Position numbers and translations under genes: made by a program. From Pedobacter sp. MC2016-14 (GTDB taxonomy: Bacteria; Bacteroidota; Bacteroidia; Sphingobacteriales; Sphingobacteriaceae), in the NCBI RefSeq assembly GCF_020991475.1, contig NZ_JAJMPA010000001.1, forward strand, positions 2,666,001 through 2,730,000: 64,000 bases of DNA, in the 5' to 3' direction. The notes under the pieces were generated by a model. It was not told the DNA's origin. It was given only the letters and a program-made list of their open reading frames with translations, and ran no database searches. Shown piece by piece: positions 1 through 8,681 of this stretch (within the stretch, counting starts at the first letter, position 1; each line of letters starts with the position of its first letter).

Positions 1-119
1 TTCGTTTAGCCTTGCCTGCTACGAAAATAATGCTGGTTGATGGAGAGATGTTTTCCTGGCATGGTAGCCGTTTAATTAAGGCAGTTCAGTATCACTTTCA
101 GCTTCAGAAAGAATTATGA
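1..119 (+). CDS. 3' end of an unidentified CDS
   Basis: An open frame enters from the left edge (codons in phase with base 3) and stops with TGA at 117-119. It gives 38 residues containing KIMLVDGEMFSWHG and ending FQLQKEL. I do not recognise the family. The reading rests only on the open frame and the normal-looking composition. It lies about 110 bases upstream of the tRNA-Leu gene and no clear terminator follows it. Confidence 0.45.
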   Translation, partial: RLALPATKIMLVDGEMFSWHGSRLIKAVQYHFQLQKEL

Positions 120-181
120 AAAATAATTTTGTTGGTTAACAGTGAGTTGTGGTTTTTAATGAAAAATAAATAGCAAACCTT

Positions 182-211
182 TTTGACTTATAGAAACAAT
201 CTCTATCTTTG
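182..211 (+). promoter_or_regulatory. Promoter of tRNA-Leu(UAG)
   Basis: A TTTG (182-185) and a perfect Bacteroidota -7 element TATCTTTG (204-211) are separated by 18 bases. They lie 22 bases upstream of the mature tRNA 5' end. The TAnnTTTG consensus is established for the Bacteroidota housekeeping sigma factor. Confidence 0.75.
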
Positions 212-233
212 CAGTCCTAAGAAAATCCTAACC

Positions 234-315
234 GCGGATGTGGCGTAATTGGTAGCCGCACCAGACTTAGGATCTGGCGCTTCACGGCGTGGGGGTTCGA
301 GTCCCTTCATCCGCA
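234..315 (+). tRNA. tRNA-Leu (anticodon UAG)
   Basis: The acceptor stem GCGGATG (234-240) pairs fully with CATCCGC (308-314), followed by discriminator A315. The anticodon stem CCAGA/TCTGG encloses the loop CTTAGGA, giving anticodon UAG (codon CUA). A long variable arm and the T-loop GTTCGAGTC are present, as expected for a class II leucine tRNA. The full CCA end is not encoded. Confidence 0.95.
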
Positions 316-322
316 CAATAGT

Positions 323-351
323 AAAAAGCAGCTCAAATGGGCTGCTTTTTT
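323..351 (+). terminator. Intrinsic terminator after tRNA-Leu(UAG)
   Basis: Ten-base arms AAAAAGCAGC and GCTGCTTTTT with an 8-base loop run into a T tract directly after the tRNA. Confidence 0.85.
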
Positions 352-421
352 GTTAAAAGGATACCGTGAATGCATTTGTAATTGTATAAAGTGATTATAT
401 AAAATATATTGATTCAGAAAA

Positions 422-1768
422 ATGAATATTACACAGGAAAAAATTGACGATTTAAATGCAATTGTAAAAATTAAAATTGCACCTGAAGATTATACTGAGA
501 AGCTTGAGAAGACCATCAAAGAACAAGCTAAAAAATCTACTATTCCAGGTTTCCGTAAAGGAATGGTTCCACCTTCACACATTAAAAGGATGTATGGTAA
601 AAGCATTTTGGTTGAAGAGATCAACAACTTGCTTAGTACTACTTTAAACAACTATCTTACAGAAAATAAAGTTGAAATCCTTGGTCAGCCTTTACCTATT
701 ATAGATAACGGCAAAGATTTTAAATGGGACTATACAGATGAATTTGAATTCGACTATGAGCTTGGCTTAGCTCCGGCAGTAGATGTAAAGTTGACAAACA
801 AAGATAAATTTACCCAATATAACGTTAAAGCTGATGAGGAAACTTTAGCTGCAAGGGTTAAAAATATCCGCAAAAGCTATGGCAAAATGACAAATCCAGA
901 AGTTTCGGCAGAAGATGATGTAGTTTATGCCGATTTAGCACAACTTTCTCCTGATGGTTCAGTTTTTGAAGGTGGCATAACCAATACTGGTTCTATTCGC
1001 TTAGACTTAGTTAAAGACAAAAAAGTTCTTAAATCTTTAACTGGCTTAAAAAAGGATGATGTTCTTGAACTTGATGTTCAGAAAGCATTTGAAAACAATG
1101 AGGTGGTAATTGCTAAATTGCTGAATATTGGTGAAGATGAAGCTAAAGACTTGAAATCTAAATTCCAGGTAACGGTTAAAAACATCAACCGTTTAGAGGA
1201 ATCGGATTTAAACCAGGAGTTCTTTGATAAAATATTTGGTGAAGGTGTTGTAACTGATGAAGCTGGTTTTACAGCTAAAATTACTGAAGAAGTAGAAAGT
1301 ATGTTTAAGCAGGATGCAGATCGAAAATTGCAGAATGACATCTATCTTAAAGTAATTGACAGTGTAAAGATTGATTTGCCGGATGCGTTTTTACGTAAGT
1401 GGTTAAAAGCTACCAACGAAAAATTAACGGATGCTGAATTAGAAGAAGGCTACGAAGATTTTGCGAAAAATCTGAAATGGACGTTGATCGAAAATAACAT
1501 CATTAAAGAAAATGATATTAAAATAGATTATAAAGATGTATTTGAAACTGCTAAACAACGTTTAGATGCACAGTTTAGAATGTACAGTCCGGCTCCACTT
1601 CCTGAAGATCAGCTTGCACAATACACCACCACCTTTTTACAGGAAAAAGATAATGGTAACCGTATTTTTGAAGAAGTTAAAGCTTTGAAAGTTTTTGATT
1701 ACATCAAATCTGCTGTTACCTTAGACCAAAAGGATATCGCTTATAATAAGTTTGTAGAGATGAACTAA
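422..1768 (+). CDS. tig: Trigger factor
   Basis: Ribosome-associated chaperone that binds nascent chains at the exit tunnel. The N-terminal ribosome-binding domain carries the signature loop GFRKGMVPP at residues 43-51. A central FKBP-like segment (about 150-260) follows, then a helical C-terminal substrate-cradling domain. At 448 aa it is close to the usual length. The FKBP-like segment is divergent, so prolyl isomerase activity should not be assumed. It lies upstream of clpP and clpX on the same strand, a common arrangement, but a strong hairpin (1806-1830) and about 200 bases separate it from clpP, so it is probably its own transcription unit. Confidence 0.95.
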   Translation: MNITQEKIDDLNAIVKIKIAPEDYTEKLEKTIKEQAKKSTIPGFRKGMVPPSHIKRMYGKSILVEEINNLLSTTLNNYLTENKVEILGQPLPIIDNGKDFKWDYTDEFEFDYELGLAPAVDVKLTNKDKFTQYNVKADEETLAARVKNIRKSYGKMTNPEVSAEDDVVYADLAQLSPDGSVFEGGITNTGSIRLDLVKDKKVLKSLTGLKKDDVLELDVQKAFENNEVVIAKLLNIGEDEAKDLKSKFQVTVKNINRLEESDLNQEFFDKIFGEGVVTDEAGFTAKITEEVESMFKQDADRKLQNDIYLKVIDSVKIDLPDAFLRKWLKATNEKLTDAELEEGYEDFAKNLKWTLIENNIIKENDIKIDYKDVFETAKQRLDAQFRMYSPAPLPEDQLAQYTTTFLQEKDNGNRIFEEVKALKVFDYIKSAVTLDQKDIAYNKFVEMN

Positions 1769-1805
1769 TTGTTGATTTAACAACAGTTTATTTAAAACTT
1801 AATGT

Positions 1806-1830
1806 AAGGCGGCTTTTTTAAAGCCGCCTT
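1806..1830 (+). terminator. Terminator after tig
   Basis: A perfect 11-base inverted repeat AAGGCGGCTTT / AAAGCCGCCTT with a 3-base loop, 37 bases after the tig stop codon. Confidence 0.8.
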
Positions 1831-1966
1831 ATCTGTATAAAAGAATATTCAAATTTTACAATACCACAATAAATTAGCAACTTAGTTGTGTTACTATTGA
1901 ATTAGCTTAATTAAAAAAAGAAGTAATACTTCTGCAGCATACATAAACACAGTAAAATAAGATACA

Positions 1967-2659
1967 ATGAATATAGATAAAAACGAATTTAGAAAGTACG
2001 CAGTTAAACATCATCGCATTAACGGTTTAACTGTAGATCGTTATATAGGTCATACCAACAATTCTCCTAAAAGCATGACCCCATATATTATAGAGGAACG
2101 TCAGCTAAATGTTGCACAAATGGACGTATTTTCGCGTTTAATGATGGATCGTATTATCTTTTTAGGTGATGCCATTCATGATGGAAATGCAAATATTATC
2201 CAGGCGCAGTTGTTGTTTTTGCAATCTACAGACAACAACAGAGATATCCAGATCTACATTAACTCACCTGGAGGATCGGTGTATGCTGGCTTAGGTATTT
2301 ATGATACCATGCAATACATTACGCCAGACGTAGCAACAATTTGTACAGGTATGGCGGCATCAATGGGCGCCGTGTTATTGGTAGCAGGTGCAGAAGGTAA
2401 ACGTGCGGCTTTAACGCATTCACGTGTGATGATTCACCAGCCTTCTGGTGGGGCTCAGGGCGTAGCTTCAGATATGGAGATTAACCTGAGAGAGATGCTT
2501 AAATTAAAAAAAGAATTATACGACATCATCGCAAATCACTCTGGCCAGAGTTACGAATGGGTAGAGAAAGCCTCAGATCGTGATTACTGGATGAAAGCTG
2601 ATGAAGCTAAGAGTTTTGGAATGATTGATGAGGTATTAGGCGCTAACGTTAAAAAATAA
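1967..2659 (+). CDS. clpP: ATP-dependent Clp protease proteolytic subunit
   Basis: Serine peptidase subunit that forms the double-heptamer chamber fed by ClpX or ClpA-type unfoldases. The catalytic triad is visible: Ser132 in GMAASMGA, His157 in MIHQPSGG, and an Asp at about 206 in SDRDYW. At 230 aa it has a somewhat longer N-terminus than E. coli ClpP, as is usual in Bacteroidota. Its stop codon is one base from the clpX start, so the two are surely co-transcribed. Confidence 0.97.
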   Translation: MNIDKNEFRKYAVKHHRINGLTVDRYIGHTNNSPKSMTPYIIEERQLNVAQMDVFSRLMMDRIIFLGDAIHDGNANIIQAQLLFLQSTDNNRDIQIYINSPGGSVYAGLGIYDTMQYITPDVATICTGMAASMGAVLLVAGAEGKRAALTHSRVMIHQPSGGAQGVASDMEINLREMLKLKKELYDIIANHSGQSYEWVEKASDRDYWMKADEAKSFGMIDEVLGANVKK

Positions 2660-2660
2660 A

Positions 2661-3902
2661 ATGGCAAAGCAAAGTAAAGATTCCCGCTGCTCTTTTTGTG
2701 GTTCAGGGAAGCAGGATACACTTATGCTGATTGAAGGTTTAGATGCATTTATTTGTGATAAATGTGTAACCCAGGCCAATCAGTTGCTTACCCAGGAAAT
2801 GGGAAGTAAAAAGTCAAAGGCTTTAGATCCAAATATTACCCTGTTAAAGCCTTTGGAAATTAAACAACATATTGACCAGTATGTAATTGGTCAGGATGAT
2901 GCTAAAAAGGTACTTTCTGTAGCTGTTTACAATCACTATAAACGATTGAGCCAGAAAATTGATCAGCAGGACGAAGTAGAGATCGAAAAGTCAAATATCA
3001 TGCTTGTTGGTGAAACAGGAACAGGGAAAACGCTCCTGGCAAAGACCATCGCAAAGATTCTGCATGTTCCTTTTTGTATTTGTGATGCTACGGTTTTAAC
3101 TGAAGCCGGATACGTAGGAGAGGATGTGGAGAGTATTTTGACAAGGTTGCTGCAGGCTGCAGATTATGATGTTGCGAGTGCCGAACGTGGCATTGTATAT
3201 ATTGATGAGGTAGACAAAGTGGCGCGTAAGAGCGATAATCCTTCTATTACGCGTGATGTTTCTGGAGAAGGTGTTCAGCAGGCTTTGTTGAAGATTCTTG
3301 AAGGAACAATTGTTAATGTTCCCCCTCAGGGTGGACGTAAGCATCCAGATCAGAAGATGATCCCTGTAAATACGAATAATATTTTATTTATTTGCGGAGG
3401 TGCCTTTGACGGAATTGAACGTAAAATCGCTAACAGGCTGCGTACCCAGGCCGTAGGTTATAAAGTTAAAAAAGATGATGCTGAGCTTGATCTTAAGAAC
3501 CTTTATAAGTACATCACACCACAAGATTTAAAATCTTTTGGTTTGATTCCTGAACTGATCGGTCGTGTTCCCGTACTTACACACTTAAATCCTTTAGATA
3601 AACAGGCTTTAAGGAACATACTTACAGAACCTAAAAACTCGTTGTTCCGCCAGTATGTGAAGCTATTTGAATACGAAGGTGTAAAACTGATTTTTGAAGA
3701 TGAAGTGTTAGATTTTATTGTTGATAAAGCAATGGAATATAAACTTGGTGCCAGGGGATTAAGATCCATATGTGAAGCTATTATGCTGGATGCTATGTTT
3801 GACATTCCTTCCGAAACATCCGTAACGGAGCTGAGCATCTCGCTCGATTACGCGGTTGAGAAATTTGAGAAGGCCGATTTCAAGAAACTGAAAGCCGCTT
3901 AA
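2661..3902 (+). CDS. clpX: Clp protease ATP-binding subunit ClpX
   Basis: AAA+ unfoldase that recognises, unfolds and threads substrates into ClpP. It has the N-terminal zinc-binding domain with Cys10, Cys13, Cys32 and Cys35, the Walker A GETGTGKT (117-124), the pore loop GYVGED (150-155), the Walker [10 protein letters not shown] (178-186) and the sensor-2 motif GARGLRS near the C-terminus. The length of 413 aa is normal. It begins one base after clpP and is followed at once by a terminator. Confidence 0.97.
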   Translation: MAKQSKDSRCSFCGSGKQDTLMLIEGLDAFICDKCVTQANQLLTQEMGSKKSKALDPNITLLKPLEIKQHIDQYVIGQDDAKKVLSVAVYNHYKRLSQKIDQQDEVEIEKSNIMLVGETGTGKTLLAKTIAKILHVPFCICDATVLTEAGYVGEDVESILTRLLQAADYDVASAERGIVYIDEVDKVARKSDNPSITRDVSGEGVQQALLKILEGTIVNVPPQGGRKHPDQKMIPVNTNNILFICGGAFDGIERKIANRLRTQAVGYKVKKDDAELDLKNLYKYITPQDLKSFGLIPELIGRVPVLTHLNPLDKQALRNILTEPKNSLFRQYVKLFEYEGVKLIFEDEVLDFIVDKAMEYKLGARGLRSICEAIMLDAMFDIPSETSVTELSISLDYAVEKFEKADFKKLKAA

Positions 3903-3903
3903 C

Positions 3904-3937
3904 AAAAAAATCCCCGCATTTGCGGGGATTTTTTTTT
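3904..3937 (+). terminator. Terminator after clpX
   Basis: GC-rich arms TCCCCGCA / TGCGGGGA flanked by A and T runs, immediately after the clpX stop codon. It is a textbook intrinsic terminator and may work in both directions. Confidence 0.9.
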
Positions 3938-3981
3938 ATATTGTTATTTCAGATACAGGTTGCAAATGATAAAAATTAAAT

Positions 3982-3987
3982 AAGGAG
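3982..3987 (+). promoter_or_regulatory. Shine-Dalgarno site of the AMP nucleosidase gene
   Basis: AAGGAG lies 6 bases upstream of the ATG at 3994. Strong Shine-Dalgarno sequences are uncommon in this group, so it supports this start. Confidence 0.7.
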
Positions 3988-3993
3988 AAATAT

Positions 3994-4857
3994 ATGAATG
4001 AAGAAAAAGACGTAAAAAAAGATGAACAGATTGTTAAAAAAGCAAAAAAAGTAAAAGAGGTAGAGTCGCCTGTAAAATCGGGATTGAAGACCAAATCTGA
4101 AATTGTAAACAATTGGTTGCCTAGATATACTGGTAGACCCTTAAGTGAGTTTGGTGAGTACATCTTACTAACTAATTTTAGCAAATACCTGCAGATGTTC
4201 TCTGAATGGAACGAGGATGCGCCTATTATGGGCCTTGATAAGCCAATGCAGAGTGTGACAGCCAATGGCATAACCATCATCAACTTTGGCATGGGGAGCC
4301 CGCTTGCTGCTACAATGATGGACTTATTAACCGCGATTATGCCTAAGGCAGTGTTGTTTTTAGGTAAGTGTGGTGGTTTAAAGAAAAAGAGCCAGTTGGG
4401 CGATTTGATTTTACCAATTGCGGCCATAAGGGGAGAAGGTACATCTAACGATTACTTGCCGCCTGAAGTTCCTGCATTGCCTTCATTTGCCTTGCAAAAG
4501 GCGATTTCGACCACAATCAGGGATCATTCCAGAGACTATTGGACCGGAACCTGTTACACAACAAACAGAAGGGTTTGGGAGCACGATAAGGAGTTTAAAA
4601 AGTATCTGAAAACCTTGAGGGCTATGGCCGTAGATATGGAAACAGCTACAATTTTTACAACTGGATTCGCTAACAAAATTCCCACCGGTGCATTGTTGTT
4701 GGTTTCAGATCAGCCAATGATCCCGGAAGGTGTTAAAACAGCAGAAAGTGATAGCTCTGTAACTACAAATTATGTAGAGACACACTTGAAAATAGGGATA
4801 GACTCTTTAAAACAGTTGATCAATAATGGTTTAACCGTGAAGCATCTTCACTTTTAA
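3994..4857 (+). CDS. amn: AMP nucleosidase
   Basis: Cleaves AMP to adenine and ribose 5-phosphate, in the nucleoside phosphorylase superfamily. The fold markers are a nucleotide-binding glycine-rich segment around GMGSPLAA (99-106), FLGKCGG (122-128) and the catalytic/ribose-binding signature AVDMETA (212-218). At 287 aa it matches the short Bacteroidota form, which lacks the large N-terminal regulatory domain of E. coli Amn. The first 30 residues are lysine-rich and probably disordered. Its 3' end overlaps the convergent sixA-like gene by 4 bases. AMP nucleosidase is the best call; another purine phosphorylase is less likely. Confidence 0.85.
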   Translation: MNEEKDVKKDEQIVKKAKKVKEVESPVKSGLKTKSEIVNNWLPRYTGRPLSEFGEYILLTNFSKYLQMFSEWNEDAPIMGLDKPMQSVTANGITIINFGMGSPLAATMMDLLTAIMPKAVLFLGKCGGLKKKSQLGDLILPIAAIRGEGTSNDYLPPEVPALPSFALQKAISTTIRDHSRDYWTGTCYTTNRRVWEHDKEFKKYLKTLRAMAVDMETATIFTTGFANKIPTGALLLVSDQPMIPEGVKTAESDSSVTTNYVETHLKIGIDSLKQLINNGLTVKHLHF

Positions 4858-5357
4858 TCCTCTTCTATACTTTTTGGGTAATCAAAAAGTTTTAATGCTC
4901 CGGTGTCAGCACTTACATGGTTCCATTTTTCAAATGGAAACTCGATAATTACAACACCACAAGTAGGGATGTTATGGATGTTCGAATCACTTAGGTAATT
5001 CGCAAACTCCGTAAATCCTGGATTGTGTCCAAACATTGCTACCATATTAAAATGATCATCCAGTTTATTTACAATACTTAGTAAGGCTGTTGTGTTGGCT
5101 TCGTAGATGGACGGCTCTTCTTTAATCTGGTCTAATGGTTTGTTCCAGACCTGCGCAAAATTTCTGGCTGTGGTTAGCGCCCTCATTGCCGGACTACTCA
5201 CTATAAGCTCTGGTATAAAATGTTTGTTAGACAAACGCGTAGCCATTTCTGGCGCATTTCTTAATCCTCTTGAGTTTAATGGACGGTCAAAATCAGCGAG
5301 GTGGCTATTTCCCCAGTCAGATTTTCCATGTCTTATCAGTAGCAGTTGCTTCGGCAT
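4854..5357 (-). CDS. SixA-like histidine phosphatase
   Basis: Small phosphoglycerate-mutase-type phosphatase. The phosphohistidine motif is LIRHG with His10, and a second active-site His111 sits in MFGHNPG. At 167 aa it fits the SixA subfamily, which dephosphorylates phosphohistidine proteins in other bacteria; the substrate here is unknown. Its start lies inside the last 41 bases of the upstream glycosyltransferase gene, so translation is probably coupled. Its stop overlaps the convergent amn gene. Confidence 0.85.
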   Translation of the reverse strand: MPKQLLLIRHGKSDWGNSHLADFDRPLNSRGLRNAPEMATRLSNKHFIPELIVSSPAMRALTTARNFAQVWNKPLDQIKEEPSIYEANTTALLSIVNKLDDHFNMVAMFGHNPGFTEFANYLSDSNIHNIPTCGVVIIEFPFEKWNHVSADTGALKLFDYPKSIEED

Positions 5358-6378
5358 CTTTGAGTTTATTTATTACTTTTTCAATAACATTATCTTCATT
5401 TAGTTGATTCATGCATGCAAAATCACCACGGTAACACGGAATATTTCCGTATACAGAACAAGGGCGGCAATAAAGAGCTATCTGCACTGCATCATCAATA
5501 GATTGGCCATAGCCTAAGAATCCTGCATAGGGATGTGTGGCTCCCCAAACAGATACCACAGGAATATTTTTTAAAGAGGCCAGGTGCATTCCAGATGAAT
5601 CCATGCTGAGCATAACATCCAGGTTAGAAATAAGTTTCAGTTCCTCTTCCATTCCTATCTTTTTAACCACAGAAAAGATGTTTTGATGCTGTTTTGCCCA
5701 GGAATCTGCCGTATTTTCTTCATCTGTAGTCCCGCCAAATATAAAAATCTGGTAGCCTATCTGTGCTAATTTTAACACTACGGCTTCCATTTTATGCAAG
5801 GGGTAAACCTTCTGAAGATGTTGGGCAAAAGGGCTTATACCTATCCATTTACCGGTTTTTTCGGGAAATAGGGGATTGCTAATCTTCTCGCACTCTGGAC
5901 AGGTTAATTGATTTGACAGCTGAAATGGAAAGCCAAGTTTTTCAAATACTGTTGCATACCGACTCACCATTAGCTGCAATGGAATTAAAACTTTGTTTTC
6001 TTTTCTGATCAAGGCTGATTTTTCTTTTCGTCCTTTATCAACAGAACTGGTTTTTACACCAGTAAATAAAAAAAGTAAGCGGATAATTTTGCTCCGAAGA
6101 TTGTTGTGAAGATCTGCCACGGCAATGATCTTCATTTTTCTGAGCTGAAAAAACAACCTGATTAACCCAAAGAATCCTTTATGCTCGTTTTTTGGGTCGA
6201 AGTTGAAAAAGCTAAGGTTTGGAATGTCATTGAAGAAAGGCCGGAAAGCTTTGCGACTTACCATCAGCAACTTTTGTTCTGGATAATTCTTTGTAAGTTC
6301 CTTTAAAATAGGCGCTGTCATAGCAACATCCCCCATGGCAGAGAAACGAATAACCAAAATTGTTGCTGATTGAGGCAT
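5317..6378 (-). CDS. Glycosyltransferase family 9 (heptosyltransferase-like)
   Basis: A GT-B fold enzyme related to ADP-heptose:LPS heptosyltransferases, acting at the inner face of the cytoplasmic membrane on lipopolysaccharide core. Support comes from the N-terminal ILVIRFSAMGDVAM pattern, the WIGISPFAQH segment, and the C-terminal donor site with MDSSGMHLA and PVVSVWGATHP. At 353 aa the length is normal. It starts 3 bases after the DUF4254 stop codon and overlaps the next gene, so it belongs to a tight reverse-strand operon. The exact sugar is not deducible. Confidence 0.87.
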   Translation of the reverse strand: MPQSATILVIRFSAMGDVAMTAPILKELTKNYPEQKLLMVSRKAFRPFFNDIPNLSFFNFDPKNEHKGFFGLIRLFFQLRKMKIIAVADLHNNLRSKIIRLLFLFTGVKTSSVDKGRKEKSALIRKENKVLIPLQLMVSRYATVFEKLGFPFQLSNQLTCPECEKISNPLFPEKTGKWIGISPFAQHLQKVYPLHKMEAVVLKLAQIGYQIFIFGGTTDEENTADSWAKQHQNIFSVVKKIGMEEELKLISNLDVMLSMDSSGMHLASLKNIPVVSVWGATHPYAGFLGYGQSIDDAVQIALYCRPCSVYGNIPCYRGDFACMNQLNEDNVIEKVINKLKDAEATATDKTWKI

Positions 6379-6381
6379 CAG

Positions 6382-6984
6382 CTATTTTATGTTATAAAGT
6401 ACAGGGTTAAGACTAGGATCGTTATACATTTTCATTTGTTTGTAGACTTTCATGTATTTAATTCCCTTTTCAATATCGCTAATCAGTTCATCCAGGCTGG
6501 TAGAAAGATCTGTTCGTTGCGTTAAAAGAACATTTAGTTTAGAAATGCAGCTGTTGATATGTTCATCTGAAGCATTATCCCTCAAAGTTTCTTCATTCAT
6601 ATGATAGACCTTTAAGGCGAGGATAGATAACCTGTCTACTACCCAGGCAGGGCTTTCCGAATTGATTTTAGCATCAGGTAAGGGGGGCACCTCTTTATAT
6701 TCTTCAAGAAAATAGCTGTCAATGTATTCAACTACATCTGTGCGTTCCTGGTTAGAAGCATCAATACGCCGTTTCCACTGTAAACCTTCCACAGGATCTA
6801 TTTGAGGGTTGCGTACAACATCTTCCATGTGCCATTGCACCGTATCTATCCAGCATTTTAAGTACAGCAGGTGTTCAAGCGTACCTATGCGATAAGGATT
6901 TAAAATAGGGTGGTCAATTTGATTATGTATATGATAATCGTTTATGGCGTCCTGAAATATTTGGTTGCAAAGCTTACTAATCAT
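6382..6984 (-). CDS. DUF4254 family protein
   Basis: A 200-aa soluble, charged, mostly helical protein of a Bacteroidota family with no established function. The recognisable block is the N-terminal LEHLLYLKCWIDTVQWH region and the aspartate-rich DVVEYID segment. In this group the family often neighbours heptosyltransferase-like genes, and here it is 3 bases upstream of one, which suggests a role linked to LPS core assembly (inference). No signal peptide or membrane segment is seen. Confidence 0.8.
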   Translation of the reverse strand: MISKLCNQIFQDAINDYHIHNQIDHPILNPYRIGTLEHLLYLKCWIDTVQWHMEDVVRNPQIDPVEGLQWKRRIDASNQERTDVVEYIDSYFLEEYKEVPPLPDAKINSESPAWVVDRLSILALKVYHMNEETLRDNASDEHINSCISKLNVLLTQRTDLSTSLDELISDIEKGIKYMKVYKQMKMYNDPSLNPVLYNIK

Positions 6985-7004
6985 GAACCAAAGGTAAGAA
7001 TTAA

Positions 7005-8681
7005 CTATTTTTTATTGTTGAAGTATTGTGAGATATCTTGAAGGGACATTGCATTTAAGCATGACTTGCTTTCCAGACCACCTTTTCTAGCTGTTAAAAT
7101 ACCATATCGCATGTCATGAAAACCTTCTGTGCGGTGGGCATCCGGATTTATGGAAAGCAGCACACCTTTTTCAAGTGCGTACTGATGCCAGCGCCAATCA
7201 AGATCTAAACGTAGCGGATTTGCATTAATTTCAATCACAACGCCGTTTGCAGCACAAGCGTCAATCACTTTAGCAAAGTTTATTGGATAGCCCTTTCTGC
7301 TGAGTAGCAGACGGCCGGTGGGATGTCCGAGTATGGTTGTATAAGGATTTTCAATTGCTTTGATCAACCTTTCTGTTGCCTTTTCCTCCGTCATACGCAA
7401 ATTGCTATGTACAGAAGCAACTACAAAATCAAAAGACTTTAGTATGGTGTCGCTGTAATCCAGCGAACCATCATTTAAGATGTCGCTTTCTATGCCTTTA
7501 AATATTTTAAAAGGGGCGAGTTTTGCATTTAATGCGTCAATTTCAAGATGTTGTGCGTATACACGTTGCTCATTTAATCCGTTGGCATAAAACGCAGATT
7601 TTGAATGGTCGCATATGCCAAAGTATTCAAGTTGCAGTGTGTCCCGGCAATATAGTGCCATTTCTTCAAGGGTATGCACACCGTCACTCCAGGTAGAGTG
7701 GTTGTGAAGGCTTCCTTTAAGATCAGCATCGGTAATGAGTACAGGCATTTGATTTGCCTTTGCCCATTCAATTTCTTTGAGACCTTCTCTCAGTTCTGGT
7801 TCAATAAAGGCCAGCCCGGCTTGCTCATAAATAGCCTGCTCGTTCTCAAATGGACCATTGCCCGCCATGCTCAGCACCTGCTGTACATGCTTTGCACTTC
7901 CTGTGATACGGAACCAGTCGAGATAGAAGTTTAGCTTATCAACAAGGTATAATTGAACTTTAATGCCATAAACACTTAGCGCTGTAAAGGTGTTATTTTC
8001 ATTTTCCTCAAAGGTAAGCCCTTCAAAAGTGCCGATCTTTTCTTTTACTTCGTTAAGCTGTGTTGCGCCGATCACAAATTCAAGGTTGTCTATAACTTCC
8101 AGGCAACGTCTGTAGTCACCAGCAATGCCAAGCAAAGGCTCATCTCCAATGTTGTTGAGCCATAATGCCAGATCGGCATAAAGCTGATTGACCATAGGTT
8201 CTGCATGAGCATACAGGAATTTACCCTGTGCTGCCATTTTAAACTCAATTATTTTCTTGATTTCTTCCTGAGTTTTAAGACCGAAACCTTTGGCTTCAAT
8301 TAAGCGGTTCTCATTGCAAGCGTAGTAAAGTTCGCCAATGTTTTCAATCCCCAGGTCTTTCCAGATTACTGCAATTTTTTTTGGCCCTATACCCTTAATG
8401 CCTAACATTTCTACAATGCCTTCGGGGGTATTGGCTAAAATGTCCTGCAGGTCGGTCATGTTTCCCGTTTCCAAAAGTTCCCAAACTTTTGCAGACATGC
8501 TTTTACCAAGTCCATCAACGGCGGCAATTTCTTCCAGCGTTTTACCTTGCAAAGCATAAGGAAGTTTATCTACTTTGAATGCTGCGTTTGCGACAGATTT
8601 TATTTTAAAGGGGTTTTCATTGTGCAACTCCATCAACTGAGAAAGCAGTCGAAGGCTACGTGCTATAGTTTTGTTTTCCAC
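7005..8681 (-). CDS. polX: PolX-family protein (polymerase-like plus PHP domain)
   Basis: Architecture of bacterial family X polymerases: helix-hairpin-helix segments (about residues 50-110), a nucleotidyltransferase-like region (about 150-310) and a C-terminal PHP phosphoesterase domain beginning GSLHNHSTWSDG (His326, His328). The PHP metal ligands look intact, so 3'-5' exonuclease or AP-site nuclease activity is plausible. The polymerase site looks degenerate: the expected GDxD is DNLE (Asn199, Glu201) and the third aspartate is Gln243. The first codon is GTG, overlapping the sppA stop by one base. The length of 558 aa is typical. Its role in base-excision repair is inferred from the family. 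Confidence 0.88.
   Translation of the reverse strand: MENKTIARSLRLLSQLMELHNENPFKIKSVANAAFKVDKLPYALQGKTLEEIAAVDGLGKSMSAKVWELLETGNMTDLQDILANTPEGIVEMLGIKGIGPKKIAVIWKDLGIENIGELYYACNENRLIEAKGFGLKTQEEIKKIIEFKMAAQGKFLYAHAEPMVNQLYADLALWLNNIGDEPLLGIAGDYRRCLEVIDNLEFVIGATQLNEVKEKIGTFEGLTFEENENNTFTALSVYGIKVQLYLVDKLNFYLDWFRITGSAKHVQQVLSMAGNGPFENEQAIYEQAGLAFIEPELREGLKEIEWAKANQMPVLITDADLKGSLHNHSTWSDGVHTLEEMALYCRDTLQLEYFGICDHSKSAFYANGLNEQRVYAQHLEIDALNAKLAPFKIFKGIESDILNDGSLDYSDTILKSFDFVVASVHSNLRMTEEKATERLIKAIENPYTTILGHPTGRLLLSRKGYPINFAKVIDACAANGVVIEINANPLRLDLDWRWHQYALEKGVLLSINPDAHRTEGFHDMRYGILTARKGGLESKSCLNAMSLQDISQYFNNKK

Noticed and set aside
3936-4427. 163-codon reverse-strand ORF over the AMP nucleosidase gene
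   Set aside because: Antisense shadow of a well-supported gene; no recognisable domain, and it opens across the clpX terminator.
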